Below, in pieces: positions 43,889-52,930 of a stretch of 64,000 nt of DNA. Source of the stretch: Sphingomonas sp. Y38-1Y (GTDB lineage: Bacteria > Pseudomonadota > Alphaproteobacteria > Sphingomonadales > Sphingomonadaceae); NCBI RefSeq assembly GCF_032391395.1, contig NZ_CP135916.1, positions 682,001 to 746,000 of the forward strand. The letters are read 5' to 3'. Positions within the stretch are counted from its first letter, which is position 1, and every line of letters begins with the position of its first letter. A program made the position numbers and the translations under genes. The notes under the pieces are model-generated. The model saw only the letters and a list, made by a program, of their open reading frames with translations. It ran no database searches and was not told the origin of the DNA.

Positions 43889-45343
43889 CTAATTTCCGCG
43901 GACGATTTCGATCATCTCCACACCAGGCGCGGTCAGGTCGCCGTTTAGCATGACGGTGGCCCCCTCGCCCTCATAGGCGTTCAGTTGTTCGCCTCGGTGA
44001 CCCGCGTCCGCGCGGTAACGGACGATCTTGTGCGGACCGTCGCCCCAGGGGAGGCCGGTGACCTCCAGCGCATAACCGGTATGGCCGGCGCTCGCGGCAT
44101 CCACTCGTCGCGGAGGGACGTTGAGGGACATATCCGTCCGCACCGAGCCGATCGGCACCTGAAACTCGAAGACGTCGCGATCCCGCGCGATCAAATAGGG
44201 GGCGGGAATCGCGTAGTTTGCGATGAGGATGCGAACGATGTCACGATCAGCGGTGCGGCCGGCCAGCACCGCGAAACCGTTCTCATCTCCGCCCGTGACC
44301 GCCAGGCGCTCCGTCGCGGCCAGCGTCTGACCGACCAGGCGGAAGGCGCCCGTTCTTGCGTTCTCACCGCCATTCGCCTCGAAGATTCCCGCAGGATCCC
44401 TGAAGTTATAGTGGAAATCGGCACCCGTATCCGCGCGGAAGAAAATCGCTTTGTCGACCGCGGAATCCTGCATGTAGATCGCCGCTGCTGCGATGAATGC
44501 CGCATTGTCCGGATCTGTGAACTGGGCCGTCGGGATGCCGGTCATGCTCCAGTACGAAAGCACGAGTTCGGTCTCACCAAAGCCATGACTGTCGAGGATC
44601 GCGCGGACCTCCGCCGCAATCCTTCGAAAATCGAGCGGATCACGCGAATTGTCGCCGTACCACATCCAGGACAGGAAATCCAAAGGCAGCCCCTTGCCTT
44701 TGATGAACTCGAGCAATCCTTCGCGATATGGCCCTTCATTGAGTGGAAACGCGATGCACGGACCACCGAACCGCAGATCGGCATCGACACACTTCACCGC
44801 TCGTGCGGCGGCTGCGTACATCTCGTAGAACTGCTCTGGCGTGCCGGCGAAGTGCAGGGCGCCGAAGTCGGGCTGATCCCCGAATTCCCAGTGGCTGACC
44901 GCCCGGTCGAAGCCGTTGCCCCAGCCGCAAACATAATGGCGAACGATATTCTCGACGACCTGCTCGTACTTTGCGAGGTCACGGGCCGGCTGCTTGTTCG
45001 ACGGGATTTCGCTCGCGATCGTGAAGAGGATCTCCGCGCCAAGCGCACGCGTCTGTCGCACCCAGGTGTCCGTGCCCTCGAAATTGTAGCTCGCCGGGTC
45101 GTCGGGATCGGCCGACCAATCGGGAAACAGGCTGACCGGGTTGTCGACCGTGTCGAGCCTCGAGACCCAGTCGTAACTCCGAACGAGCGATAGCGCCGCC
45201 GTCTTCCACACGCCCGAAATGTCGGGGACGCTTTCCGCGCCTGCCGCCGGAACGGGAATACCCGTCGTACCCTGAAGCTTTCGCATGTCGCCGATCGAAA
45301 CCGCCGCATTGACGGACAGCTTCGCGATGCGTTGGTCGGTCAT
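43889..45343 (-). CDS. GH39-like glycosidase-fold protein lacking both catalytic glutamates
   Basis: 484 residues. The TIM-barrel landmarks of family GH39 beta-xylosidases/iduronidases are present: VRSYDWVSRLDTVDN, the GTPEQFYEMY block, RFGGPCIAFP and LDFLSWMWYG. At the acid/base position, where the family has N-E-P, it has Asp156-Gln157-Pro158 (HWEFGDQPDF). At the nucleophile position it has Tyr264 (ELVLSYWSM) where the family has T-E-W. A C-terminal beta domain follows. No signal peptide is visible. Its start shares one base with the monooxygenase stop (TGATG). It could be a binding protein or have a changed mechanism. Confidence 0.72.
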   Translation of the reverse strand: MTDQRIAKLSVNAAVSIGDMRKLQGTTGIPVPAAGAESVPDISGVWKTAALSLVRSYDWVSRLDTVDNPVSLFPDWSADPDDPASYNFEGTDTWVRQTRALGAEILFTIASEIPSNKQPARDLAKYEQVVENIVRHYVCGWGNGFDRAVSHWEFGDQPDFGALHFAGTPEQFYEMYAAAARAVKCVDADLRFGGPCIAFPLNEGPYREGLLEFIKGKGLPLDFLSWMWYGDNSRDPLDFRRIAAEVRAILDSHGFGETELVLSYWSMTGIPTAQFTDPDNAAFIAAAAIYMQDSAVDKAIFFRADTGADFHYNFRDPAGIFEANGGENARTGAFRLVGQTLAATERLAVTGGDENGFAVLAGRTADRDIVRILIANYAIPAPYLIARDRDVFEFQVPIGSVRTDMSLNVPPRRVDAASAGHTGYALEVTGLPWGDGPHKIVRYRADAGHRGEQLNAYEGEGATVMLNGDLTAPGVEMIEIVRGN

Positions 45344-46506
45344 CAGTAGGGGCTTTCCAGGATGCGGTGGACGTAATCGAGCGCGGCTGGCTCCTCGTTC
45401 ACCAGATGGGCGAGACGCCGATCGAGCGCCTCGGGCGTCGCGGAGTCGAACTCCTCGTGCATCATCTGGAGCGAGGTATCGTAGATGGTCTTCACGCGCG
45501 GGTACCGCCGGGCCATGAACCGGGTCTGCACGTCGTTGAGCGGTTCGCCGCTTTGCAGGAGTTCGGCAAAGACGACGCCGTCCTCGATCGCCATCGCCGC
45601 ACCCGATCCGAGATAGGGCGTCATGGCGTGCGCGGCATCGCCCATGATCATCACCCGGCCGCGATACCAGGGGTAGGGGACCATCACCGTATCCAGCGGC
45701 GTGTAGGCGACGTTGGTGGCCGTGAGCAGCGATCCGATCGACTCCGCCATGAAAGGGGAATCGCCCATCATGTCCCGCGCGACCCCGTGCATGATTTGCG
45801 GGAACGCCGCGCGATCATGGCGGGGACGGCCGGCCTCGAAATGGGTGACGATCACGTACATCATGCCGCCGGCCAGCGGCACGAAGCCGACTTTCCCGCC
45901 GAAACCGTGGCAGAAGAGTGCGCCCTTTAGCGTCTCCGGCGCCGGAACCGGCGCGCGCCAGGCAACCCCGCCACTGCGCACCGGGACGTACCTGTCCCCG
46001 AACAGGTAACCCCGGATGCTCGAGTTGATCCCGTCGAAGCCGATGACGAGGTCGTACCGGTCCGACGACCCGTCGCTGAACTCGACGTTCACGCCGGCGT
46101 CGTCCTGCTCGATATCGACCACCGTTGTCGACATCCTGATCGCGCATCCATGCTCGCGGGCGCGGGTGCTGGCCATCTCGAGAAAGCCGGTGCGCGGCAG
46201 CTGGACGTTGTTGGGCATGCCGTCGAAATGTCGTCCATAAGGGATGTCGACGACATGGCGTCCCTGCCGGTCGAAATAGGAAAGCGGCGGTGTCGGGAAC
46301 CCGATGGCGAGCGTATCCTCTAGGAGACCGATCTCGCGCAGGGCTCGTAGGCCGTTGGTTCGCAGTCCCCATCCGACGCCGGCCACGGCGTTGTCCGGCT
46401 TGATATCGATGACGTCGACCTCGACGCCAATCCTGGCGAGTGCGATCGCCGTGCACAGGCCGCCGATCCCCGCGCCGACGATCAGAACCTTCTCGCACTC
46501 CAGCAT
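45343..46506 (-). CDS. FAD-dependent monooxygenase (salicylate/p-hydroxybenzoate hydroxylase type)
   Basis: 387 residues. The FAD-binding GAGIGGLCTAIALARIG opens the protein, the DG motif is LVIGFDGINSSIR, and the second FAD motif is MIMGDAAHAMTPYLGSGAAM. This is the flavin hydroxylase group that oxygenates aromatic or similar rings using NAD(P)H and oxygen. A GAGG ribosome site lies upstream of the ATG at 46506. It is first gene of the minus-strand pair with the GH39-like gene, and a GntR gene is divergent. Confidence 0.92.
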   Translation of the reverse strand: MLECEKVLIVGAGIGGLCTAIALARIGVEVDVIDIKPDNAVAGVGWGLRTNGLRALREIGLLEDTLAIGFPTPPLSYFDRQGRHVVDIPYGRHFDGMPNNVQLPRTGFLEMASTRAREHGCAIRMSTTVVDIEQDDAGVNVEFSDGSSDRYDLVIGFDGINSSIRGYLFGDRYVPVRSGGVAWRAPVPAPETLKGALFCHGFGGKVGFVPLAGGMMYVIVTHFEAGRPRHDRAAFPQIMHGVARDMMGDSPFMAESIGSLLTATNVAYTPLDTVMVPYPWYRGRVMIMGDAAHAMTPYLGSGAAMAIEDGVVFAELLQSGEPLNDVQTRFMARRYPRVKTIYDTSLQMMHEEFDSATPEALDRRLAHLVNEEPAALDYVHRILESPY

Positions 46507-46564
46507 ATCGACCTCTTAGCGTAGTTGCGGGCGACGCCCCGTCACTGCCCCCATCGTCCTGTTT

Positions 46565-46576
46565 GTAATATATCAC
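46565..46576. promoter_or_regulatory. candidate GntR operator 1
   Basis: GTAATATATCAC, 59 bases before the monooxygenase start and 100 before the GntR start. It is the exact reverse complement of the site at 47393-47404. Confidence 0.65.
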
Positions 46577-46676
46577 GGCTTCAGGGTCGTCAATTCCGGT
46601 GGCCATCCCAACCTTGCCAATGCTTCGCCGGGGAGCCACACCCCGCAGTCGAACGACGCTGGGCTGGAGGTGACTG

Positions 46677-47348
46677 ATGATGGAGGGCGAAGGGCGCAAA
46701 CAGACGCTCGCCGACCAGGCCTATGCACTGCTTCGGCAGCGAATCGTGTCGTTGAAGATGCCCCCTCGCATGCGCTTCACCGAGCGGGAAATTTCAAGTG
46801 AAATCGGCTTCGGCGCGATGCCCGTGCGCGAGGCGCTGGACCGCCTCAATCACGACGGCTTGGTCGAGACGATCCCGCGCCGCGGCTACCGCGTCGCGGG
46901 GCTCACGCTGAAATCCGTCGATGATTTTTTCGCGGTTTGGGGTGTGGTCTCGCCGTTGATCTTTCAGCTTTCGTCTGAGCGACTTACCCCGGACCAGGCA
47001 GCGCGCCTGGACGCCCTGCAGCAGGATCACGCGCGCGCGATCAAAAGGCCGAAACTCGACACCGAAAAGTGGATCCAGCTTTCACGGCAGCGCTTTGACC
47101 TGCTGGTCGAGGCGACCCGCAATGCCCAACTTCAGGCCATCTATCGGAAGCTGTCGGCCGAACTCGACCGCATCTTCTACTCCATCAGCCACCACGGCGA
47201 GGATGTCCGTGCGATCTTCGCGCTGACGACCCGGTTCGACGGGGCTATCCCGTCTGCCAACGACGCGCGTGAGTTCATCGAAATCAGTCGTCGGAAGATC
47301 TCGGAGGTGATCGTCGAGAAAGGGTTCGATTACCCCTACGGCAACTGA
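46677..47348 (+). CDS. GntR-family regulator (FadR/FCD type)
   Basis: 223 residues. The N-terminal winged helix (LADQAYALLRQRIVSLKMPP ... MPVREALDRLNHDGLVETIP) and the C-terminal all-helical FCD ligand domain (residues about 85-210) are both recognisable. The GGAGG ribosome site is six bases before the ATG at 46677. It likely represses the divergent monooxygenase pair and the MFS gene downstream, and is released by a substrate-derived metabolite. Candidate operators lie on both sides of the gene. Confidence 0.9.
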   Translation: MMEGEGRKQTLADQAYALLRQRIVSLKMPPRMRFTEREISSEIGFGAMPVREALDRLNHDGLVETIPRRGYRVAGLTLKSVDDFFAVWGVVSPLIFQLSSERLTPDQAARLDALQQDHARAIKRPKLDTEKWIQLSRQRFDLLVEATRNAQLQAIYRKLSAELDRIFYSISHHGEDVRAIFALTTRFDGAIPSANDAREFIEISRRKISEVIVEKGFDYPYGN

Positions 47349-47392
47349 AGGCTCCTCCAGAGCCGTCCGCACGCTTGCGGCTTCCAGCGCCT

Positions 47393-47404
47393 GTGATATA
47401 TTAC
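47393..47404. promoter_or_regulatory. candidate GntR operator 2
   Basis: GTGATATATTAC, 65 bases before the preferred MFS start. Same sequence, inverted, as operator 1; the site is itself nearly palindromic (GTRATATATYAC). Confidence 0.65.
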
Positions 47405-47457
47405 CTGTAAGGTCGCGTTGCGCATAAGCGCGGGCGATCATGGTCGGGAGGGGCTTG

Positions 47458-48678
47458 ATGGGCCGTTTGCAGCACGATCGAGACCGCCGGGCGGGTGTGT
47501 CGCAGGGCCTTACCGTCACGATCGCAGGCTTCCTGCCGATGATCGCCGTGGTCTCGATGTTCCCCGCGGTTCCGTCGATCATCGACCACTTTCAGGGCGA
47601 TCCGACGGCGACCTGGAAAGTGCCATGGATGGTCACCGCGCCGGGTCTCGCGATCGCGGTGATCGCACCATTCGCCGGCGCGCTGATCGATCGCTTCGGT
47701 CGCCGCGCGATGGTCGTGTGGTCCACGCTGCTGTATGCGATCGCGGGGACCGCCCCGTTCCTTTTGACCAATCTCGATGCGATGTTCATGTCGCGCCTTG
47801 CGCTTGGTATCGCAGAGGCGGCCATCCTGACGACGGTCAACACGCTGATCGCTGACTATTGGGATGAGGGGGGACGCCGGCGCTGGCTCAGTATCCAGGG
47901 GATGATCGGTCCGCTCGTGGGCAGCGCGGTAATCCTGGGGGCCGGCTATCTGACGGCGATGCGATGGAACGGGGTGTTCCTGATCTACTTGGCCGCATTC
48001 CCGATTTTCCTGGCGATGCTCGCCTTCGTCTTCGAGCCGGCTGTCGACACGTCGCACGCGGCAGCGGGGGAGGCGCTGCGGGACAAGCCCGCCTTTCCCG
48101 TGAACAAGATCGCGCTGATCGGCGCGGTGACGTTGCTCTCATCGATCATCTACTATGTTTACGCCGTCAATGGTGGTCTCGCCTTTCGAGAGGTCGGCGT
48201 GCAATCATCGGACGAGCTCGGTCGTATCACGTTCCTGCCCAGCCTTGGCGTTTCGGTCGGGGCCGGCATCTTCTGGCTCGTCGGAAAGCGCCGCTTGGAA
48301 GTCGCGTTCGTCCTCATGCTGGCGCTCGTGGGCGGGGGCCTATGCCTGATCGGCGTGGCGCCCGATTGGCAGTGGATGGCAGCGGGGGTGGTGTTTCAGC
48401 AGACCGGGGTGGGAATGATGATCCCGACGCTGATCACCTGGGCACAGCGCGACCTTCCGGCCGCACATCGCGGGCGCGGCATGGGCGTTTGGACGGGGTG
48501 CTTCTTCCTTGGGCAGTTCCTGAGCCCGCCGATCGTCACGCTGATGAAGTCCGCGACCGGCAGCATGCAGGGGACGTTCGCCGTCGCCGGCCTCGCCGCC
48601 TTCGCCGGCATGCTGGTCGCGATCGCGGCGCTGCTTCGGCGCGAAAGCGCGATCGGGGCGGCTGTCGCCCCGAATTGA
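47458..48678 (+). CDS. MFS transporter
   Basis: About 406 residues with 12 predicted membrane segments. The loop 2-3 motif GALIDRFGRRAMVVWSTLLY is typical of the major facilitator superfamily. Likely a substrate importer for the neighbouring monooxygenase pathway, although efflux cannot be excluded. The ATG at 47458 has GGGAGGGG just upstream; another ATG lies at 47440. It shares the candidate operator with the rest of the cluster. Confidence 0.88.
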   Translation: MGRLQHDRDRRAGVSQGLTVTIAGFLPMIAVVSMFPAVPSIIDHFQGDPTATWKVPWMVTAPGLAIAVIAPFAGALIDRFGRRAMVVWSTLLYAIAGTAPFLLTNLDAMFMSRLALGIAEAAILTTVNTLIADYWDEGGRRRWLSIQGMIGPLVGSAVILGAGYLTAMRWNGVFLIYLAAFPIFLAMLAFVFEPAVDTSHAAAGEALRDKPAFPVNKIALIGAVTLLSSIIYYVYAVNGGLAFREVGVQSSDELGRITFLPSLGVSVGAGIFWLVGKRRLEVAFVLMLALVGGGLCLIGVAPDWQWMAAGVVFQQTGVGMMIPTLITWAQRDLPAAHRGRGMGVWTGCFFLGQFLSPPIVTLMKSATGSMQGTFAVAGLAAFAGMLVAIAALLRRESAIGAAVAPN

Positions 48679-48703
48679 TCGATGGCCGCACCCGGCGCTG
48701 TAA

Positions 48704-48840
48704 GACTAACGTGGCAGGGGCAGACGAACGCAGTTCGCGCGGCGGCGTGCCGCGTCAATCGCGAGCCAAGCTCGCCTCTCTTTCCGCCGCTTCAACTCGT
48801 CACCCGACGTGAACCGGCTAATCGTACTGATGTACGTGCG
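48704..48840 (+). repeat. IS6-associated direct repeat, right copy
   Basis: GACTAACGTGGCAGG to TGATGTACGTGCG, about 137 bases. It is homologous to 43526-43654 in the same orientation and continues into an IS6 transposase N terminus. Confidence 0.78.
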
Positions 48841-48985
48841 CTTCCCATTGTCACTTCGAAACCTAGAAGATCTGCTGTGCGAGCGCGGCATCGACATCTG
48901 CCACAAGACCGAGCGGCTTTGGTGGAACAGCTTCGCAACGCTGTTTGCCGTCGACATCCGACGCCAGCGCGTCAGCCAGCTCACG
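48809..48985 (+). pseudogene. IS6-family transposase, N-terminal fragment
   Basis: The frame reads LIVLMYVRFPLSLRNLEDLL then CERGIDICHKTERLWWNSFA and DIRRQRVS. This is the N-terminal region and helix-turn-helix of IS6-family transposases (usual form LYVRFPLSLRNVEDLLFERG). After about 60 residues the similarity stops and the catalytic domain is absent. Confidence 0.82.
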
Positions 48986-49038
48986 AACGCCTCCAATAGC
49001 GAAGATCGGAAGCACGAGCTCACCGCTATTGATTGTTA

Positions 49039-49053
49039 GAACGACTCGCATTA
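49039..49053. promoter_or_regulatory. possible Fur box before the TonB receptor
   Basis: AGAACGACTCGCATT matches the Fur-type sequence AGAATGATTCTCATT at 12 of 15 positions. It lies about 30 bases before the receptor start, where a repressor would be expected. The match is modest. Confidence 0.4.
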
Positions 49054-49082
49054 GCGACTCGAGCTCGAAGTGCGGGGGTTCT

Positions 49083-51275
49083 ATGAAGATGAAGAAGCCG
49101 ATCTGCTGGTGGGCTCCGGCGGTGAGTGCGCTTGCGCTGTCGGCCGCTCCCGCGTGGGCGCAGGACTCGGCTGTTGACGAGGCTTTGACGGACGACATTG
49201 TCGTCAATGCCCAGCGCAACAACCAGACGGAGGTCGCGCGGAGCGGCTCCGTCGGCGTGCTGGGTGACAAGGATGCGGGCGACGTACCGTTCAGCATCAA
49301 AAGCTATAATGAGCAGCTGATCCTGAACCAGCAGCCGCAGTCGCTCGGCCAGGTATTAGAGAATGATCCGTCGATCCGCACCACCTATGGCTTCGGCAAC
49401 GCCGCCGAGCAGTTTGTAATTCGGGGCTTCGCATTGTTCGGCGACGACGTGGGCCTCAACGGCCTCTACGGCATTACACCGCGCCAATTGGTCGCGCCCG
49501 AACTTTACGGTTCGGTTCAGGTGCTGAACGGCGCCAGCGCTTTCTTGAACGGAGCGGCGCCGAGCGGCACTGGCTTCGGAGGCAACGTCAACCTGCTCAC
49601 GAAGGTTGCCGGGAATGACCCGCTCACCCGCGTCACCGCCAATTACACGTCCTCGTCGCATTTCGGCGGCAGCTTTGATGTGGCCCGCCGGTTCGGTGCG
49701 AACGATGAATGGGGGGTGCGCGTCAACGGGGCCTTTCGCAGCGGCGACGTTGCGATCAACGACGAGTTCCGTCGCGCGGCGGTGATCGGTGCCGCGCTCG
49801 ACTACCGCGGCGACCGCGGGCGCGTGATCGTGGACGTCGCCTATCAGCGTTACGAGGTGGATCGCCTTCGTCCGACCGTGACGCTCGGCTTCGGCGTGAC
49901 CGCCATTCCAGAAGTACCCGACGCCGACCACAATTACGGTCAGGCGTTCACCTCTACCGAAATCCGCGACATCTTCGGCACTGTCCGCGCCGAATACGAC
50001 ATCGCAGACAATGCGTTGCTCTACGCCACCGTCGGATCGATCGACGGCAGGGAGGACGGCACCTATGGCGGCCTGACCGTCACCAACGCGCTGACCGGCG
50101 CGGCCGATGGTTCCGCCAGCATCATCCCCTATGAGCGCAACGGAACATCGGCGACCGCCGGATTGCGCGTCAAACTGCAGGCGGGCGGCGTCACCAACGA
50201 GTTCAATTTGGGCGGCTCGCACATCTGGCAGGTGAACCGCACGGCCTATGACTTCCGCTATGCCAACGCCGGGTTCGGCGTCCCGTACCAGACCAACCTT
50301 TATGTCACGCCGCAGGTGCCGCTGCCGACCGGTTTCAGCTTCGCCGGCGGCGACCTCAACGACCCGTTCCCGATCTCGCGCAGCCGGATCGGCAGCGCGT
50401 TCGCGTCCGACACGCTCGGGCTGTTCGATGATCGGGTGCTGATTACCGGCGGCGTGCGCCTGCAGAACATCCAGCAGTCGAGCTACAGCTACGCCGATGG
50501 TTCGCTCGTCACCCGGTATAGCGAGAGCGCGGTTACCCCGGTCGTCGGCGTGGTGGTGAAGCCCACGGACGGCGTGTCGCTGTTCGCGAACCGGATCGAG
50601 GGTCTGGCGGCCGGCGCCACCGCGCCGAACAATGCCGACACGCTGAACGCGGGGGAGGTTTTCGCTCCCTACAAGACGCGCCAGTACGAGGTCGGGGGCA
50701 AGCTGCTGCTCGGCCGCTTCAACCTCAGCCTCGCCGCGTTCCAGATCGACCTGCCGAGCGCCTATGTCACTCCGACGCCGACCGCGACCAACGTGAATGC
50801 CGTGACCTTCGGCTATTTCGGGCGGCAGCGGAATCGCGGGCTTGAGCTGAGCCTCGACGGCGAACCGGTGCGCGGCCTGCGGATCATTGCCGGCGGCACC
50901 TATATCGACGCGAAGCTGCGCCAGACGGCGGGCGGCCTCAATGAGGGCAACGAGGTGTTCGGCGTGCCCGAATGGCTGGCCAACGCGAATGTCGAGTGGG
51001 ACCTACCGTTCGGCGCGACGATGACCGGCCGGGTCGTCCATACCGGCGACCAGTGGTACGACAATGCCAACACGGTGAAGCTGGACGACTGGACCCGCTT
51101 CGACGTCGGCGCCCGCTACGTCGTGCCGCTGGCGAGCGCGCCGCTGACGCTTCGCTTCACCATCGATAACGTCGCCGACAAGCGCTACTGGGCGTCGTCC
51201 TTCGGTTCGTTCGGCCCGGCGCTGCTGCAGGGGCAGCCGCGGACTTTCAAGGCGTCGGCTTCCATCGACTTCTGA
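49083..51275 (+). CDS. TonB-dependent siderophore receptor
   Basis: 730 residues. Signal peptide MKMKKPICWWAPAVSALALS... then a TonB-box-like and plug domain (DVPFSIKSYNEQLILNQQPQ, VLENDPSIRT, QFVIRGF, VQVLNGASAFLNG) and a C-terminal beta-barrel ending KASASIDF with the terminal Phe. The DVPFSIKSY plug start is typical of ferric-siderophore receptors of the FhuA/FoxA type. It would import iron-siderophore across the outer membrane. It begins just past IS6 remnants and is followed by PepSY genes. Confidence 0.92.
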   Translation: MKMKKPICWWAPAVSALALSAAPAWAQDSAVDEALTDDIVVNAQRNNQTEVARSGSVGVLGDKDAGDVPFSIKSYNEQLILNQQPQSLGQVLENDPSIRTTYGFGNAAEQFVIRGFALFGDDVGLNGLYGITPRQLVAPELYGSVQVLNGASAFLNGAAPSGTGFGGNVNLLTKVAGNDPLTRVTANYTSSSHFGGSFDVARRFGANDEWGVRVNGAFRSGDVAINDEFRRAAVIGAALDYRGDRGRVIVDVAYQRYEVDRLRPTVTLGFGVTAIPEVPDADHNYGQAFTSTEIRDIFGTVRAEYDIADNALLYATVGSIDGREDGTYGGLTVTNALTGAADGSASIIPYERNGTSATAGLRVKLQAGGVTNEFNLGGSHIWQVNRTAYDFRYANAGFGVPYQTNLYVTPQVPLPTGFSFAGGDLNDPFPISRSRIGSAFASDTLGLFDDRVLITGGVRLQNIQQSSYSYADGSLVTRYSESAVTPVVGVVVKPTDGVSLFANRIEGLAAGATAPNNADTLNAGEVFAPYKTRQYEVGGKLLLGRFNLSLAAFQIDLPSAYVTPTPTATNVNAVTFGYFGRQRNRGLELSLDGEPVRGLRIIAGGTYIDAKLRQTAGGLNEGNEVFGVPEWLANANVEWDLPFGATMTGRVVHTGDQWYDNANTVKLDDWTRFDVGARYVVPLASAPLTLRFTIDNVADKRYWASSFGSFGPALLQGQPRTFKASASIDF

Positions 51276-51349
51276 TGGCCGGTATTGTCATCCTGTCCCT
51301 CGGCTGCGCGCTTGCCAGCATCCGTGCAGCGCGCAAGACGCCCGCATGA
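51275..51349 (+). CDS. 24-residue coupling ORF
   Basis: Reads MAGIVILSLGCALASIRAAR then KTPA. The start ATG shares one base with the receptor stop (TGATG) and its stop overlaps the next gene's ATG (ATGA). The hydrophobic N-terminal half could cross the membrane once. It may be a small membrane protein or only a device that carries ribosomes from receptor to PepSY gene. Confidence 0.5.
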   Translation: MAGIVILSLGCALASIRAARKTPA

Positions 51350-52509
51350 CCCGCCGCACCATCCGCATCTGGTTCCAAGTGCACAAGTGGACCAGCCTGA
51401 TCTCGACGGCGTTCCTGCTGATGCTGTGCCTGACCGGGCTGCCGTTGATCTTTCACGACGAAATCGACATGTTGACCGGGCCCCCGCCGCAGTTCGGCCG
51501 ACCGGGTGTCGGCTCATCCTCCGATACAGTCGGGCTGCTGCCGCTCGACGAGGTGCTGAGACGCGTGCTCGCGACGCGGCCGGGCGACGTGCCGGTGTTC
51601 ATGGCCTTCGACAATGCGCAGCCTGCCATGACGGTCACGACCGCGCCGAATCCTGGTTCGCACGCCGCTGACATGACGCTCCACCTGATCGATCGTTCGA
51701 CGGGTAATCCTTACGCGGTCGAGGACGAGGGGGGTGTCATGCACTTCCTGCTCCAGCTCCATACCGACATGTTCCTGGGCTTGCCGGGCATGTTGTTCCT
51801 GGCGCTGATGGGCGTCCTGTTTGTCGCCGCGATCATATCGGGGGTCGTGCTCTACGCGCCGTTCATGCGGAAGCTTGATTTCGGCACGCTGCGGGTCTCA
51901 CGCAGTAGGCGGATCAAATGGCTCGACTATCACAACCTGCTCGGGATCGTGGCGGTTGCCTGGACGGTGGTCGTTGGAATGACGGGCGTCATCAACGCCC
52001 TCGCGACGCCGATCAACCAACTTTGGCAAGCGCGCGAGCTGCAGGACATGACACGCACCTACGCGGGTCGCCCGGCGCTTCCGCCTGCTCGCTACGGCTC
52101 GCTCGACCGGGCGATGGCGGCGGCGCGGCGTGCATTGCCCGGCTACAACCCGCAGTTCATCGCCTTTCCTGGCGGTACCTTCAGCTCGAAGCATCATTAT
52201 GCCGTCTTTTTCCAGGGCGACACCCCGCTGACCGAGCATCTGCTAACACCCGCGCTAATCGATGCGGAAAACGGCGTCTTCACCGATGCACGCGCGATGC
52301 CCTGGTATTATCAGGCGCTGGCGCTATCCCGCCCGCTCCACTTTGGTGATTATGGGGGCGTGCCGCTCAAGATCCTGTGGGCGGTGCTAGACCTGTTCAC
52401 CATCGCCGTCCTCGTGACCGGGCTCTACTTATGGTTGGGGCGTCGACGTCAGGCACCCGACGCGCCGGTGCTGGAGGTCACAAGCGGCGGCCTCATCGCG
52501 GCGGACTGA
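51346..52509 (+). CDS. PepSY-associated membrane protein
   Basis: 387 residues. Four membrane helices are visible (residues about 15-38, 140-165, 190-215 and 345-370), with the PepSY_TM pattern IRIWFQVHKWTSLISTAFLL and the histidine-rich turn LLQLHTDMFLGLPGMLFLAL. The family accompanies siderophore receptors and probably reduces ferric siderophores or transfers electrons at the inner membrane. It is coupled at both ends (ATGA upstream, TGATG downstream). Confidence 0.88.
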   Translation: MTRRTIRIWFQVHKWTSLISTAFLLMLCLTGLPLIFHDEIDMLTGPPPQFGRPGVGSSSDTVGLLPLDEVLRRVLATRPGDVPVFMAFDNAQPAMTVTTAPNPGSHAADMTLHLIDRSTGNPYAVEDEGGVMHFLLQLHTDMFLGLPGMLFLALMGVLFVAAIISGVVLYAPFMRKLDFGTLRVSRSRRIKWLDYHNLLGIVAVAWTVVVGMTGVINALATPINQLWQARELQDMTRTYAGRPALPPARYGSLDRAMAAARRALPGYNPQFIAFPGGTFSSKHHYAVFFQGDTPLTEHLLTPALIDAENGVFTDARAMPWYYQALALSRPLHFGDYGGVPLKILWAVLDLFTIAVLVTGLYLWLGRRRQAPDAPVLEVTSGGLIAAD

Positions 52510-52685
52510 TGCGCGGCGCTGCCTTCTGGCGCACCTTTGCGATGCCGTCGGCGATCGGCCTGCTCGGCTGCATCGGCCTGGTCAGCGCGCTTACCGGCGA
52601 CGGCTGGAGAGATGCGCTGAGCTGGGCCGCGTTGGGCACGCCGACCGCGGTTCTCGGTTGGGCCTGGGGGCATAAGCGAAAGTAG
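52509..52685 (+). CDS. small membrane protein of the iron-uptake operon
   Basis: 58 residues with two hydrophobic segments (FAMPSAIGLLGCIGLVSALT and LSWAALGTPTAVLGWAWG). The ATG shares a base with the PepSY stop. Small membrane proteins of this kind often end TonB-PepSY operons, but I cannot name the family. Confidence 0.65.
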   Translation: MRGAAFWRTFAMPSAIGLLGCIGLVSALTGDGWRDALSWAALGTPTAVLGWAWGHKRK

Positions 52686-52779
52686 AGCGAGTGCTCGCCA
52701 CGAGCAGGGACACGCGGACCCTAGAACGCAGCTGCCGGTCCATAAATGATGAACCAGGGTCCGGAACCCGCTTCGCGCC

Positions 52780-52930
52780 GTTCGAAAGCGGCATGTCCGC
52801 TTTCCTGCCCGTTGCGGACGATCAGACCGTTCGGGAGCAAACCCCAAAGCGGCCATTCCGCTTCCGCCCATTTTCAGACGATCGTTTGTCGGTTCGCGCT
52901 GCCTGAAAGCAGCCGGTCCGGTTGGCATCA
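52780..52930. repeat. copies 5a and 5b of the GTCCGCTTTC/GAAAGCGGAC repeat family
   Basis: A hairpin GTCCGC...GCGGAC at 52795-52819 is followed by two further partial units (AAAGCGGCCATTCCGCTTCC and GAAAGCAGCCGGTCCGGTTG). The 427-base gap 52686-53112 holds no gene apart from these. Confidence 0.75.
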
